The notes under the pieces were generated by a model, which was not told where the DNA came from, searched no databases, and worked only from the letters and a program-made list of their open reading frames with translations. A stretch of 64,000 nucleotides of DNA from assembly GCA_023143095.1 (NCBI GenBank), contig JAGLIF010000009.1, positions 62,001 through 126,000 of the forward strand, in the 5' to 3' direction. Shown here in pieces: positions 43,595 through 51,454 of the stretch. Numbering within the stretch: position 1 is the first letter of the stretch; each line of letters begins with the position of its first letter. The position numbers and the translations under genes were made by a program. This DNA comes from Candidatus Altimarinota bacterium (GTDB lineage: Bacteria; Patescibacteriota; Gracilibacteria; UBA4473).

Positions 43595-45616
43595 ATGAAA
43601 AAATTTCTCTTATTTCTAAGTTTTATTGTGACATTTGGTCTTACTTTCTTTTTGTTCAGAAAAAAAAATCATTCTAGAACAAAGAAAAGGCTCTTTATAT
43701 CCAAATCAATTCAAAAAACTAAACAGGAAAAAAGTTTCTGGTATGCATTTTTACGAATCAAACATCAACTTTTTTCAATTGTCGCTATTGCGTTCTTCTC
43801 CTTTTTTGCAAACGACTTTCTACAAGAATATTCTCATTTTTTTAAAGCAAGTTTACTCAATCTGCCAAAGACAGAATTTAATGGAACCGTTGCTCCTGTT
43901 GCACAAGTACCTAACTGGACAGATCTTACCGATAGTGAACGACGAATGACTTATTCTCAAATACCAAAATCAAAACTCATAACACTTCCCGATTACAATA
44001 TCGATGATTTTATCAATGGACTAAACTGGACTACTGCTAACAACAATCAACGAAACGCTTACATTACCTACCCAGTTCCAAATCTTGGAAATTATAAGTT
44101 AGACGGAACGGAAAATTCTGGTTCCCATCCAGGAATAGATATCAAACTTCCAATTGGAACACCCCTCAGAGCTATTGCTAACGGTGTAATCTACAAAACA
44201 GGAAACCAGCCAACTGGCTTTGGACAATTTATTTCCATTGCTCATGTAAGCATCCCAGACCCACAAAACCCACAACAAGAAACAACGCTTATTTCAAATT
44301 ATGCTCATCTTTCAAAAATTTCTGTAAGAGAAGGTGAAAAAATAATGAAAGGACAAATTATCGGAGAGTCTGGTGATTCTGGTATGGCAACCGCTCCTCA
44401 TTTACATTTTCAAATTGATAGAGAAAGTGCACCATTCCATCCTTATTGGCCATTTTCCTGGAACGATGTAACAAATGCAGGCATTTCCTCTTATTTTGAC
44501 GCAGTAAGACTAGGACTAGGAAAAGCTAACGCCATAAAATATACCGTTCATCCAATGCAATTCATAGCAAAATTTGAATCATACAACCCTGCCCAAAATT
44601 ATATTGCTTCCGCAAACGAAACGATAGTAATCCAACCAATCGTAGACAAAACACCTAAAACAGAAACGGTAACAACCACTGAAACAAATACTAAAGACAC
44701 TCCCAAATCATCTGCTCCACTTCCCACAGATCCAAGCAAAGTAGAAATGGCACAAACTTCTACCACAACAACTGTTAAACAATCCACTAGAGTAGGACAA
44801 TTTAAAATGCAGATTGAAACTGACCGAAATTTTATCCCTGGAGAAAGCGAAATCGTAAAAATCCATGTCAACGAAGCCGCTCTTGTCGCAACAGCTGGAA
44901 TCAAACTTTCCTCAACAATCAACCATCGAACTGTTATCACCCCGCCAACACTAAGTAGAAATGATTTTAAAAATGGAACAGCTGAAGTCCTAGTTAAAAC
45001 TACTTCCGAGTATCCTTTCAAACTTATAGCCAAAAGTGATTTTGGAGAAGTAAAATCTCAAAGTCTCCGACCAGAAATCTTTACAGATGTTCCAGGTAGC
45101 CATCTATATGCTGATGCAATTAAGTTTTTGAAAGAAAATAATGTCGTTTCTGGCTATGAAGAAGGTACCTTTAAACCAGACAATCCTCTCAACCGAGCTG
45201 AATCACTCAAAATTATTCTTAACGCCAATAATATCCCTATCAAAAAAGCGAAAACAACTTTTCCAGATGTATCAAACAGTGACTGGTTTGAACAATATGT
45301 AGGAACCGCTGTTTCTAAAGGAATCGTCAGCGGATATGGTGATGGCAATTTCAAACCAGGAAATTCCGTCACTCGGGCAGAATTTCTCAAAATGGCAATT
45401 TTAACCGCTGAATTTACACCCAGCGAAAGTAGTCTTGGTTCCCAAAACCCTTATCCAGATGTAAACAAAGACCAATGGTACGCAAAATATTTTCTCTTTT
45501 GTCGATCAAACCAACTCCTTCGGATGAAAAAAGGTGGATTCATAGCCCCAAATAACCCAATCTCTAGAGCAGAAGCAGCTGATGTACTATATCGACTCAG
45601 CCGAATGAAACGATAA
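43595..45616 (+). CDS. Cell-wall M23 metallopeptidase with three SLH domains
   Basis: A 673-residue surface enzyme. One N-terminal membrane helix (FLLFLSFIVTFGLTFFLF) and another at about 55-70 precede the LytM domain. Zinc ligands are His178 and Asp182 in HPGIDIKLP and the HLHF motif (269-271), with NYAHLSKISVREGEKI. Such enzymes cut peptidoglycan cross-links. A Thr-rich linker and a beta domain (340-495) follow, then three SLH domains (about 496-540, 555-605, 620-670) with FTDVPGSHLYADAIKFL, GYEEGTFKPDNPLNRAE, GYGDGNFKPGNSVTRAE. SLH domains bind secondary cell-wall polymers. Likely acts at the cell surface in wall growth or division. Confidence 0.92.
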   Translation: MKKFLLFLSFIVTFGLTFFLFRKKNHSRTKKRLFISKSIQKTKQEKSFWYAFLRIKHQLFSIVAIAFFSFFANDFLQEYSHFFKASLLNLPKTEFNGTVAPVAQVPNWTDLTDSERRMTYSQIPKSKLITLPDYNIDDFINGLNWTTANNNQRNAYITYPVPNLGNYKLDGTENSGSHPGIDIKLPIGTPLRAIANGVIYKTGNQPTGFGQFISIAHVSIPDPQNPQQETTLISNYAHLSKISVREGEKIMKGQIIGESGDSGMATAPHLHFQIDRESAPFHPYWPFSWNDVTNAGISSYFDAVRLGLGKANAIKYTVHPMQFIAKFESYNPAQNYIASANETIVIQPIVDKTPKTETVTTTETNTKDTPKSSAPLPTDPSKVEMAQTSTTTTVKQSTRVGQFKMQIETDRNFIPGESEIVKIHVNEAALVATAGIKLSSTINHRTVITPPTLSRNDFKNGTAEVLVKTTSEYPFKLIAKSDFGEVKSQSLRPEIFTDVPGSHLYADAIKFLKENNVVSGYEEGTFKPDNPLNRAESLKIILNANNIPIKKAKTTFPDVSNSDWFEQYVGTAVSKGIVSGYGDGNFKPGNSVTRAEFLKMAILTAEFTPSESSLGSQNPYPDVNKDQWYAKYFLFCRSNQLLRMKKGGFIAPNNPISRAEAADVLYRLSRMKR

Positions 45617-45631
45617 AAGTTAAAAAGAAAT

Positions 45632-45690
45632 ACTGATAAATTTTCAAGTTCGAACTTGGGGAGCTTAAAGTTCGAACTCTTTTTATCAGT
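45632..45690 (+). terminator. GTTCGAAC hairpin, copy 2, inside an outer ACTGATAAA stem
   Basis: Inner hairpin 45647-45680 is the same 33 bases as at 28479-28511. ACTGATAAA (45632) and TTTATCAGT (45682) add an outer stem, and T runs follow both stems. It ends the M23/SLH transcript. Unlike copy 1, the outer stem is built from the dispersed CTGATAAA motif. Confidence 0.8.
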
Positions 45691-45745
45691 TTTTTATACG
45701 AAATGGGTTTCTTATTTTATCATAGCTTTCCTAAATAAATACAGT

Positions 45746-45776
45746 TTGACTTTGTTGGCAATTTTGATTATATAAT
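45746..45776 (+). promoter_or_regulatory. Promoter giving a nearly leaderless mRNA
   Basis: TTGACT at 45746-45751, then TATATAAT at 45769-45776 (17 or 19 base spacing). The AUG at 45784 is only 8 bases after the -10, so transcript start and start codon probably coincide. Confidence 0.65.
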
Positions 45777-45783
45777 CCTATAT

Positions 45784-46650
45784 ATGAAAAAATTTTTATT
45801 GGGATTTGTTTTCTCTTTCTTTGCGTCCACCGCGTTAGCGCAAAACTTGGAATTTGAAATGCTTAGAACTAAAGAAGCACCTGGGTTTTTTGCAATTCGT
45901 ATTTTCCCAAGTCCCTCACTACAACCTATTGCCATTCAAAATATTTTTGTAAAAAGTTCAAACCAAAAAGAAGCAGACCGTTTTTCCCCACTTTTTCCTA
46001 TTATCAATGAATTTGGCGGCAAAATTGTAAAAAACGCTAATATTGAAAAATTTAAATATGACTCTTATCGAATTATTTTTCTTGGTAAACCAGAAAAAGA
46101 AGGTGATTTATTTTTTAATCCTAAACATCCTGAAACCCTTTTAGACGAATTTGAAACATTTACCGAAGAAAACCTAGGACTAATCTTTCTCCAAAACATT
46201 CAAGTTAACTTTGGCGGTAATGTTTCTGAAGTTTATCCCAAAAAGATTGCATTTTTGGGAAAAGAACCAGTTTTCTTTGTTGGAAAATTTGAAAAAGAAA
46301 TGAAAACTCGAATGGAGATTTCTGCTCTCTCTCAAGAAGGCACTATTTCTGCTATAACGCCTATTTATTTAGATAAATTCAAGATGCATGAACTCTCTGG
46401 CGCTCTTTCTAGCATATGGGAAAGACTTTATTTAGAAACTTTGCCAAAAGAACAAGAATATTCTAAAAAATGGATAATACTCTTTCCTTGGTTTTTAGGT
46501 GTTTTAGGTATTTTCTTTATCTTCACAGCTTTTAGAAATGTTTTCAAAAAAGAGAAAAAGGAAGAAGAAATTATTTTCGATGAAATGTGGAATAAGCCTT
46601 CTAATCCTATTGAAGACAATCTGCCCTTTGAAGTAAAAAACAAAAAATAG
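45784..46650 (+). CDS. Secreted protein with C-terminal membrane anchor, unknown
   Basis: A 288-residue protein. A signal peptide (MKKFLLGFVFSFFASTALAQ) precedes about 200 residues of beta-rich domain (FEMLRTKEAPGFFAIRIFPS and IAIQNIFVKSSNQKEAD). Near 237-255 is one membrane helix (WIILFPWFLGVLGIFFIFTAF), then a short basic/acidic tail. Type I membrane topology with an outside domain is expected. No motif for catalysis. It is the gene after the M23/SLH peptidase but has its own promoter. A REP-like hairpin sits at its stop. Confidence 0.55.
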   Translation: MKKFLLGFVFSFFASTALAQNLEFEMLRTKEAPGFFAIRIFPSPSLQPIAIQNIFVKSSNQKEADRFSPLFPIINEFGGKIVKNANIEKFKYDSYRIIFLGKPEKEGDLFFNPKHPETLLDEFETFTEENLGLIFLQNIQVNFGGNVSEVYPKKIAFLGKEPVFFVGKFEKEMKTRMEISALSQEGTISAITPIYLDKFKMHELSGALSSIWERLYLETLPKEQEYSKKWIILFPWFLGVLGIFFIFTAFRNVFKKEKKEEEIIFDEMWNKPSNPIEDNLPFEVKNKK

Positions 46651-46670
46651 ATTCCTGCCGTCGCAGGAAT
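46651..46670. repeat. REP-like hairpin
   Basis: ATTCCTGC and GCAGGAAT with a CGTC loop, directly after the stop codon. The flanking GAATGAGGGT block recurs (minus strand) near 54170. Confidence 0.6.
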
Positions 46671-46685
46671 GAGGGTAGAAAGATA

Positions 46686-47237
46686 CTATTTCCAAATATT
46701 TAGTTGTGCCTCTTTCGCATATTTTTCATACATTCGAAACTCTTCTTTTCGTTCAAAAGGAAACCCAAAATATCCTCTCGCCCATCCACCTTTTAACATT
46801 TCTGCATTTATATCTAGCCCATCCTCAGTAAAAATATACGCCAATTTCCGATCATATTTATCATACTTATCACCAATACTATCGCTTAACAAACAAATTT
46901 TGGAATCCTTTGGTAAAAATACTTCCATCTGGTTAGAAGCTTCCAAACCAAACTTCTGAATCGGTTTATCCGGATGTTTGATCTCAGGAGTATCAATACC
47001 AATAAATCGCACACGAACACCACCTGTCACAATAATCGTATCACCATCCACAATTCGTTCCAACTTAGTCCAATCACACAAAAAAGGAAAGTTTTTAGCT
47101 TTCCAATCAAAATCCATTTCCACCGAAATTTTTATTTCATCTTTAGGAATAAATTCCGACAATTCCTGCTCTTTATTTGGCAAAGTAGAACTACAAGCCC
47201 CCAATAACAAAAACAACAAAAGTGAAAAATATTTCAT
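46686..47237 (-). CDS. Staphylococcal-nuclease-like (SNase) lipoprotein
   Basis: A 183-residue protein with a lipoprotein signal (MKYFSLLLFLLLGACSS; Cys15). The SNase fold follows: IVDGDTIIVTGGVRVRFIGIDTPE, GLEASNQMEVFLP, YDRKLAYIF, the catalytic Arg (VRFIG), Glu/Asp (DTPE) and Arg (DRKLAY) positions being present. Such calcium-dependent enzymes cut DNA and RNA outside the cell. A surface-anchored nuclease would free nucleotides from the environment, fitting an organism with limited synthesis. Ends 6 bp from the start side of the pdxT region (pdxT stop at 47244), same strand. Confidence 0.88.
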   Translation of the reverse strand: MKYFSLLLFLLLGACSSTLPNKEQELSEFIPKDEIKISVEMDFDWKAKNFPFLCDWTKLERIVDGDTIIVTGGVRVRFIGIDTPEIKHPDKPIQKFGLEASNQMEVFLPKDSKICLLSDSIGDKYDKYDRKLAYIFTEDGLDINAEMLKGGWARGYFGFPFERKEEFRMYEKYAKEAQLNIWK

Positions 47238-47243
47238 TCTTGT

Positions 47244-47777
47244 TTATTTCTTCAAAAAATATTCATAAATAGCATAATATTCCGAAAGCTCTGGATGAAA
47301 AATCATTACCAAAAAATTTCGATCTTCAATCGCAACAGGTTCTCCCTCATAAGTTGCTAAAATACAACAATCGTCACTAACTTTCGTAAACTTTGGTGCT
47401 CGAATAAAAATTCCTCGCAGAGAAGGAAACAAGTCTGACTCAAGATTCGTCGAAAAAGAATGCTGTTGTCCTCCATATGCATTGCGATCTATTTCTACTT
47501 GCAAACCAAACCGTTGAGACAAAATCGCCCCAGCACAAATCCCCAAAACCATAATCTCCTGGTTTTTAATCTTTTGTTCCAACACATCCCACATCCCAAA
47601 TAATTTCAATAACTTGGTCATAGTAGTTGACTCACCTCCAGGCAAAATCAAATGAGTTATACCATCTAGATCTTTTTTTGTTTTAACCAAAACGAAAGAC
47701 TGACCAATCTTCTCAAGCATCTTCCCATGCTCCGCAACAGCACCTTGTAAAGCAAGAATACCAACTTTTTTAGTCAT
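47244..47777 (-). CDS. pdxT: PLP synthase glutaminase subunit PdxT
   Basis: A 177-residue class I glutaminase. It has VGILALQGAVAEHGKML, LILPGGESTTM, the nucleophile Cys in VLGICAGAIL, VEIDRNAYGGQQHSF and RAPKF; the catalytic His/Glu pair is in IFHPELSEYYAIYEYF. PdxT splits glutamine and passes ammonia to PdxS, which makes pyridoxal 5'-phosphate from ribose 5-phosphate and glyceraldehyde 3-phosphate. The family is normally about 190 residues, and length and motifs are complete. It starts 15 bp after pdxS on the same strand. Confidence 0.95.
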   Translation of the reverse strand: MTKKVGILALQGAVAEHGKMLEKIGQSFVLVKTKKDLDGITHLILPGGESTTMTKLLKLFGMWDVLEQKIKNQEIMVLGICAGAILSQRFGLQVEIDRNAYGGQQHSFSTNLESDLFPSLRGIFIRAPKFTKVSDDCCILATYEGEPVAIEDRNFLVMIFHPELSEYYAIYEYFLKK

Positions 47778-47792
47778 AATGCATCATTTTAC

Positions 47793-48671
47793 CTAGACAC
47801 TTCTTTCTGCAAATTTTGTTTCCAATTTATCAATTTCTAGACTTTTCATCGCTTCTCCAAGATTTTCTGATATTTCCATTAATATTTCAGGATTATCAAA
47901 ATTCATAGTCGCTTTAACAATCGCTCTTGCCATTTGTTCTGGATGCTCTGAATCAAAAATTCCTGACCCTACAAACACCCCTTCTGCGCCCAACTGCATC
48001 ATCATCGCAGCATCGGCTGGAGTCGCAATCCCACCAGCTACAAAAGTTACAACTGGCAACCGCTTGTTTTTAAAAACTTTTTCAACCAATTCTACAGGAA
48101 CTCTATATTTTGTCGCTTTTTGCGATAAATTTTTTCCGTTCAAATTTTCTATTTCTCTAAAAATCCCTCTCCAATGTCGAGTCGCTTCAACTATATTTCC
48201 AGTTCCCGCTTCTCCTTTTGTACGAATCATCGCTGCTCCTTCATGGAGACGCCGAAGAGCTTCTCCCAAGTTTCGTGCACCACACACAAAAGGTAATTTA
48301 AAATTCTTTTTATCAACATGAAATTCTTCGTCTGCTGGAGTAAGTACCTCGCTCTCATCAATAAAATCAATATCACACGCCTCCAATATTTGAGCTTCTA
48401 CAAAATGCCCCACTCGAACCTTTGCCATAACTGGAATCGACACCATATCCCTAATCTTCTTAATCATCACTGGATCAGACATCCGAGCAACACCTCCATC
48501 TCGACGAATCTGTGAAGGGATTCTCTCCAAAGCCATCACAGCTACCGCCCCAGCCTCTTCCGCTATCTTCGCTTGTTTAGAATTCATCACATCCATAATA
48601 ACACCTCCTTTGAGCATCTGTGCCATTCCTGTTTTCAGTTCAAATGTATTTTGCTGTACCATTTTTAACAA
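47793..48671 (-). CDS. pdxS: PLP synthase subunit PdxS
   Basis: A 292-residue (beta/alpha)8 synthase. Conserved [71 protein letters not shown] and [14 protein letters not shown] include both active-site Lys. The tail ([24 protein letters not shown]) is intact. It forms the dodecamer core that receives ammonia from PdxT. This is the complete R5P-dependent route to vitamin B6, and a PLP-type enzyme (DegT-like, 60444) lies elsewhere in the window. Confidence 0.97.
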   Translation of the reverse strand: MLKMVQQNTFELKTGMAQMLKGGVIMDVMNSKQAKIAEEAGAVAVMALERIPSQIRRDGGVARMSDPVMIKKIRDMVSIPVMAKVRVGHFVEAQILEACDIDFIDESEVLTPADEEFHVDKKNFKLPFVCGARNLGEALRRLHEGAAMIRTKGEAGTGNIVEATRHWRGIFREIENLNGKNLSQKATKYRVPVELVEKVFKNKRLPVVTFVAGGIATPADAAMMMQLGAEGVFVGSGIFDSEHPEQMARAIVKATMNFDNPEILMEISENLGEAMKSLEIDKLETKFAERSV

Positions 48672-48746
48672 AAATAAAAAATCATAAAAATGATAAAACT
48701 TTTTCTAAAAAAAGGAATTTTAATTTATTAAAAAAAACTAAAATGA

Positions 48747-49463
48747 TCATACCTGCCAATCAATAGTTGATTGCCCATTCTCTACCAAAAACTCATTCGT
48801 CTTCGAAAAATGTTTACACCCAAAAAAACCAGAATAAGCCGAAAATGGACTAGGATGAGAGGCTTCCAACACCAAATGTTTATTTCTATCGATAATCTGT
48901 CCCTTTGCCTTTGCATAGTTTCCCCAGAGTAAAAAAACCAGATTTTCTCGCTCTTGAGAAAGCTTTTTAATTGTCTGATCAGTAAAAAGCTCCCATCCTT
49001 TTTGGCTATGGGAAGTTGGCTTAGCCGCTTCTACAGTAAGTGTTGAATTGAGAAGAAGTACACCTTGCTCTGCCCATTTCTCAAGATTTCCATGGTTAGG
49101 TATTTTAAATTTTTCTGAACCAAAATCTGTTTGCAATTCTTTATAAATATTTTTAAGCGACGGCGGAATTTTTTGCGCTTGCGGTGGAATGGAAAAACAT
49201 AAACCGTGTGCATGTGGCAACTTTTTCCCATCAACATTTTCTGCCGAATGATAAGGATCTTGTCCCAAAATCACAACTTTGACCTGATCAAAAGGACATT
49301 TATCAAAAGCATTGAAAATTTGTTTGGGAAATGGAAAAATATTTTTCCCAGCATTAATTGCTTCTACCAAAAACTGCTTTAATTCCAAAAAATAAGACTT
49401 CGAAAATTCCGATCCAATCGCCCGCTTCCAACTTTCTTCTATTTGAACCATTCGTGAAAACAT
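48747..49463 (-). CDS. ung: Uracil-DNA glycosylase, family 1
   Basis: A 238-residue enzyme. The water-activating loop is VVILGQDPYHS with catalytic Asp, the uracil pocket has GLCFSIPPQAQKIPPSLKNIYKEL, and the minor-groove loop is LEASHPSPFSAYSGFFGCKHFSKTN. It removes uracil from DNA. Full length. It lies 17 bp after recN on the same strand, so two repair genes share a transcript. Confidence 0.96.
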   Translation of the reverse strand: MFSRMVQIEESWKRAIGSEFSKSYFLELKQFLVEAINAGKNIFPFPKQIFNAFDKCPFDQVKVVILGQDPYHSAENVDGKKLPHAHGLCFSIPPQAQKIPPSLKNIYKELQTDFGSEKFKIPNHGNLEKWAEQGVLLLNSTLTVEAAKPTSHSQKGWELFTDQTIKKLSQERENLVFLLWGNYAKAKGQIIDRNKHLVLEASHPSPFSAYSGFFGCKHFSKTNEFLVENGQSTIDWQV

Positions 49464-49480
49464 ATTATAAATAGAAACTT

Positions 49481-51133
49481 CTATCCCATCATCTCTCGCG
49501 CATGAACTTGTGCACTTTCTGAAACCTCCTCTCCACTAAGCATTTTGGCAATTTCCAAAACTCTTTGATCCTTCGTTAATTGATCAATACTCGTTATTGT
49601 CTGAGTTCCTTCATGATTTTTTTCTACTTGAAAATGCACATCTCCCATAGCCGCAATCTGTGGCAAATGTGTAATCGTAAAAACTTGCCCATTTTCTCCC
49701 ATTTTTCCCATTAACTGCCCCATTTTTTCCGCAATCCTTCCCGATACTCCCGTATCAATTTCATCAAATATAATAGTCGGAAACATCTCCTTGTCTGATA
49801 TTAAAAATTTAAGAGTCAACATAATACGCGAAATCTCTCCTCCAGAAGCAATTTTAGCAATCTCTTGCGGCTCTCTGTTTTTATTCGCAGAAAAGACAAA
49901 AATAATCTCATCAATCCCCGTAAAAGAAAGGGATGATTTTTCCGTATGTAAAACTTGAAACACTGCATGTTCCATACCAAGTTCTCGTAAACACTCAATC
50001 ACTTTCGCTTCCAACAAATGACAAGCATCTTTCCGTCGTTTAGATATTTCTTGTGCTAAATTTTCTAACACACTCCTTTGTTCTTCTGTCTTTTTTGAAA
50101 GCGTATCACAAGCTTCATCAAAGTTCCTTATTGAATCTATTTTTTGTTCAAGTTCTATTTTTTTATTCAATAAATCCTCCATCTTTGTCACTCGAAATAC
50201 TTCAAATAACTGATAAAGAACTGTCATTTCTTTCTGAACCTGCACCAAGCGTTCATCATCAAACTCTGCATGTAAAGACAATTTCTCCACCTCCTGTGAA
50301 AAGTCTTCCAACTCGGTAAGAGTCGATTCCAGTCGATCAAATAATTTTTCTGTTGGAGAAAATATTTTTTTTAAATACTTCAACTCCCCCAATACAATAT
50401 TCATCCTATGAAGTACTGAAGACTCTCCAACATTCAACAATTGACCAACCACATAAAGTTTTTTTTGAATATCTTCCCCATGTGAAAGATATTCCATCTC
50501 TGCTTCCAAATTTTTTATCGATTCACCCTCTATGTCAATTTGCTCAAATTTCGCCAATTGATAGGTATAAAATTCGAGATTGCTCTTCTCTTGAATACTT
50601 TTCTTGATCAACTCCTCCAGAGAGGCCTTCTCAACTCGATATACTTCAAAATTCTGCTGATACTCAGATAAGAGATCTTTATTCCCCGTAAAAGCATCCA
50701 GAACTTTCAATTGAAAATCCTGCTTCTTCAGATATAAATTTTGATGTTGCGAATGAATATCTACCAACTTTTCCCCTATCTTTTTCAAAATATCCAAATT
50801 CACTGGCATATCATTGAGAAAAGCACGCGTCTTTCCATTTGGCAATAAAATTCTTCTAATAACAAGCTCTTTTTCGTTTCCTATCCCGATTTGATCAAAA
50901 AAAGTGTTCAAATTAATATTTTGCACATTAAATACACATTCCACAATGCATTTCTCTTGTTTATGTCCTATAGCCGATATATCTGCACGATTTCCTAAAA
51001 TAAGTCCCAAAGCCCCTAATAAAATAGACTTCCCAGAACCAGTTTCTCCAGTAAAAACTGAAAAAGAACTTGAAAAATCTAATTCCAATTTCTCAATTAG
51101 CGCATAATTCTGGACAAAAATAGATTTTAACAT
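49481..51133 (-). CDS. recN: DNA repair ATPase RecN
   Basis: A 550-residue SMC-like protein. Walker A is FTGETGSGKSILLGALGLILG (near residue 27), the ABC signature is SGGEISRIMLTLK, and Walker B/D-loop read TIIFDEIDTGVSGRIAEKMG, with the switch His in TITHLPQIA. Residues 150-370 form a long coiled coil. RecN gathers DNA ends during double-strand break repair. All motifs are complete. The AUG at 51133 has no Shine-Dalgarno sequence; upstream is the divergent nrdD control region. Confidence 0.94.
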   Translation of the reverse strand: MLKSIFVQNYALIEKLELDFSSSFSVFTGETGSGKSILLGALGLILGNRADISAIGHKQEKCIVECVFNVQNINLNTFFDQIGIGNEKELVIRRILLPNGKTRAFLNDMPVNLDILKKIGEKLVDIHSQHQNLYLKKQDFQLKVLDAFTGNKDLLSEYQQNFEVYRVEKASLEELIKKSIQEKSNLEFYTYQLAKFEQIDIEGESIKNLEAEMEYLSHGEDIQKKLYVVGQLLNVGESSVLHRMNIVLGELKYLKKIFSPTEKLFDRLESTLTELEDFSQEVEKLSLHAEFDDERLVQVQKEMTVLYQLFEVFRVTKMEDLLNKKIELEQKIDSIRNFDEACDTLSKKTEEQRSVLENLAQEISKRRKDACHLLEAKVIECLRELGMEHAVFQVLHTEKSSLSFTGIDEIIFVFSANKNREPQEIAKIASGGEISRIMLTLKFLISDKEMFPTIIFDEIDTGVSGRIAEKMGQLMGKMGENGQVFTITHLPQIAAMGDVHFQVEKNHEGTQTITSIDQLTKDQRVLEIAKMLSGEEVSESAQVHAREMMG

Positions 51134-51314
51134 TAGAAAAAAAACAAAATAAAAACAAATCTAATTTACTAAAAAATAAGAAAAAGTATAGATTCAAATA
51201 AAGAAAATCATACTATTTGGACCTAAATCTTTTCCCCAAATCATCCCCATTCCAATCTCTGATTCTATTTAAAGACTTTCAATCTTTGTCAAAAAAAAAA
51301 TCTACTTTTTTCTT

Positions 51315-51343
51315 TTGCACTCACAATATCTAGTCTCTAGAAT
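51315..51343 (+). promoter_or_regulatory. Promoter of nrdD
   Basis: TTGCAC at 51315-51320, 17 bases, TAGAAT at 51338-51343. The spacer holds the first NrdR-like box; the second lies just after the predicted start. Leader to the AUG at 51455 is about 105 nt. The rest of the 51134-51454 gap shows no gene. Confidence 0.65.
51321..51336 (+). promoter_or_regulatory. NrdR-like box 1
   Basis: TCACAATATCTAGTCT matches the NrdR consensus ACACTATATATAGTGT at about 12 of 16 positions and lies in the promoter spacer. Its CACAATATCT is also an exact reverse complement of AGATATTGTG in box 2. Confidence 0.65.
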
Positions 51344-51352
51344 TCAATTTGT

Positions 51353-51368
51353 ACACAAGATATTGTGT
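51353..51368 (+). promoter_or_regulatory. NrdR-like box 2
   Basis: ACACAAGATATTGTGT keeps the ACAC/GTGT ends. It starts 32 bp (three helical turns) after box 1, the spacing usual for NrdR operator pairs. Confidence 0.7.
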
Positions 51369-51454
51369 TTTTACAAAAACCTTCTCCTACTTGTTTTTAC
51401 AGGAAACGCCGTTTTTGCAAAGTATTATACTATTTTTTTAACCTTTTGTGGGAA

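Noticed and set aside
51365-51454. Thirty extra N-terminal residues for NrdD
   Set aside because: They cover the second NrdR-like box and leader, and the ATP-cone begins at the AUG at 51455.
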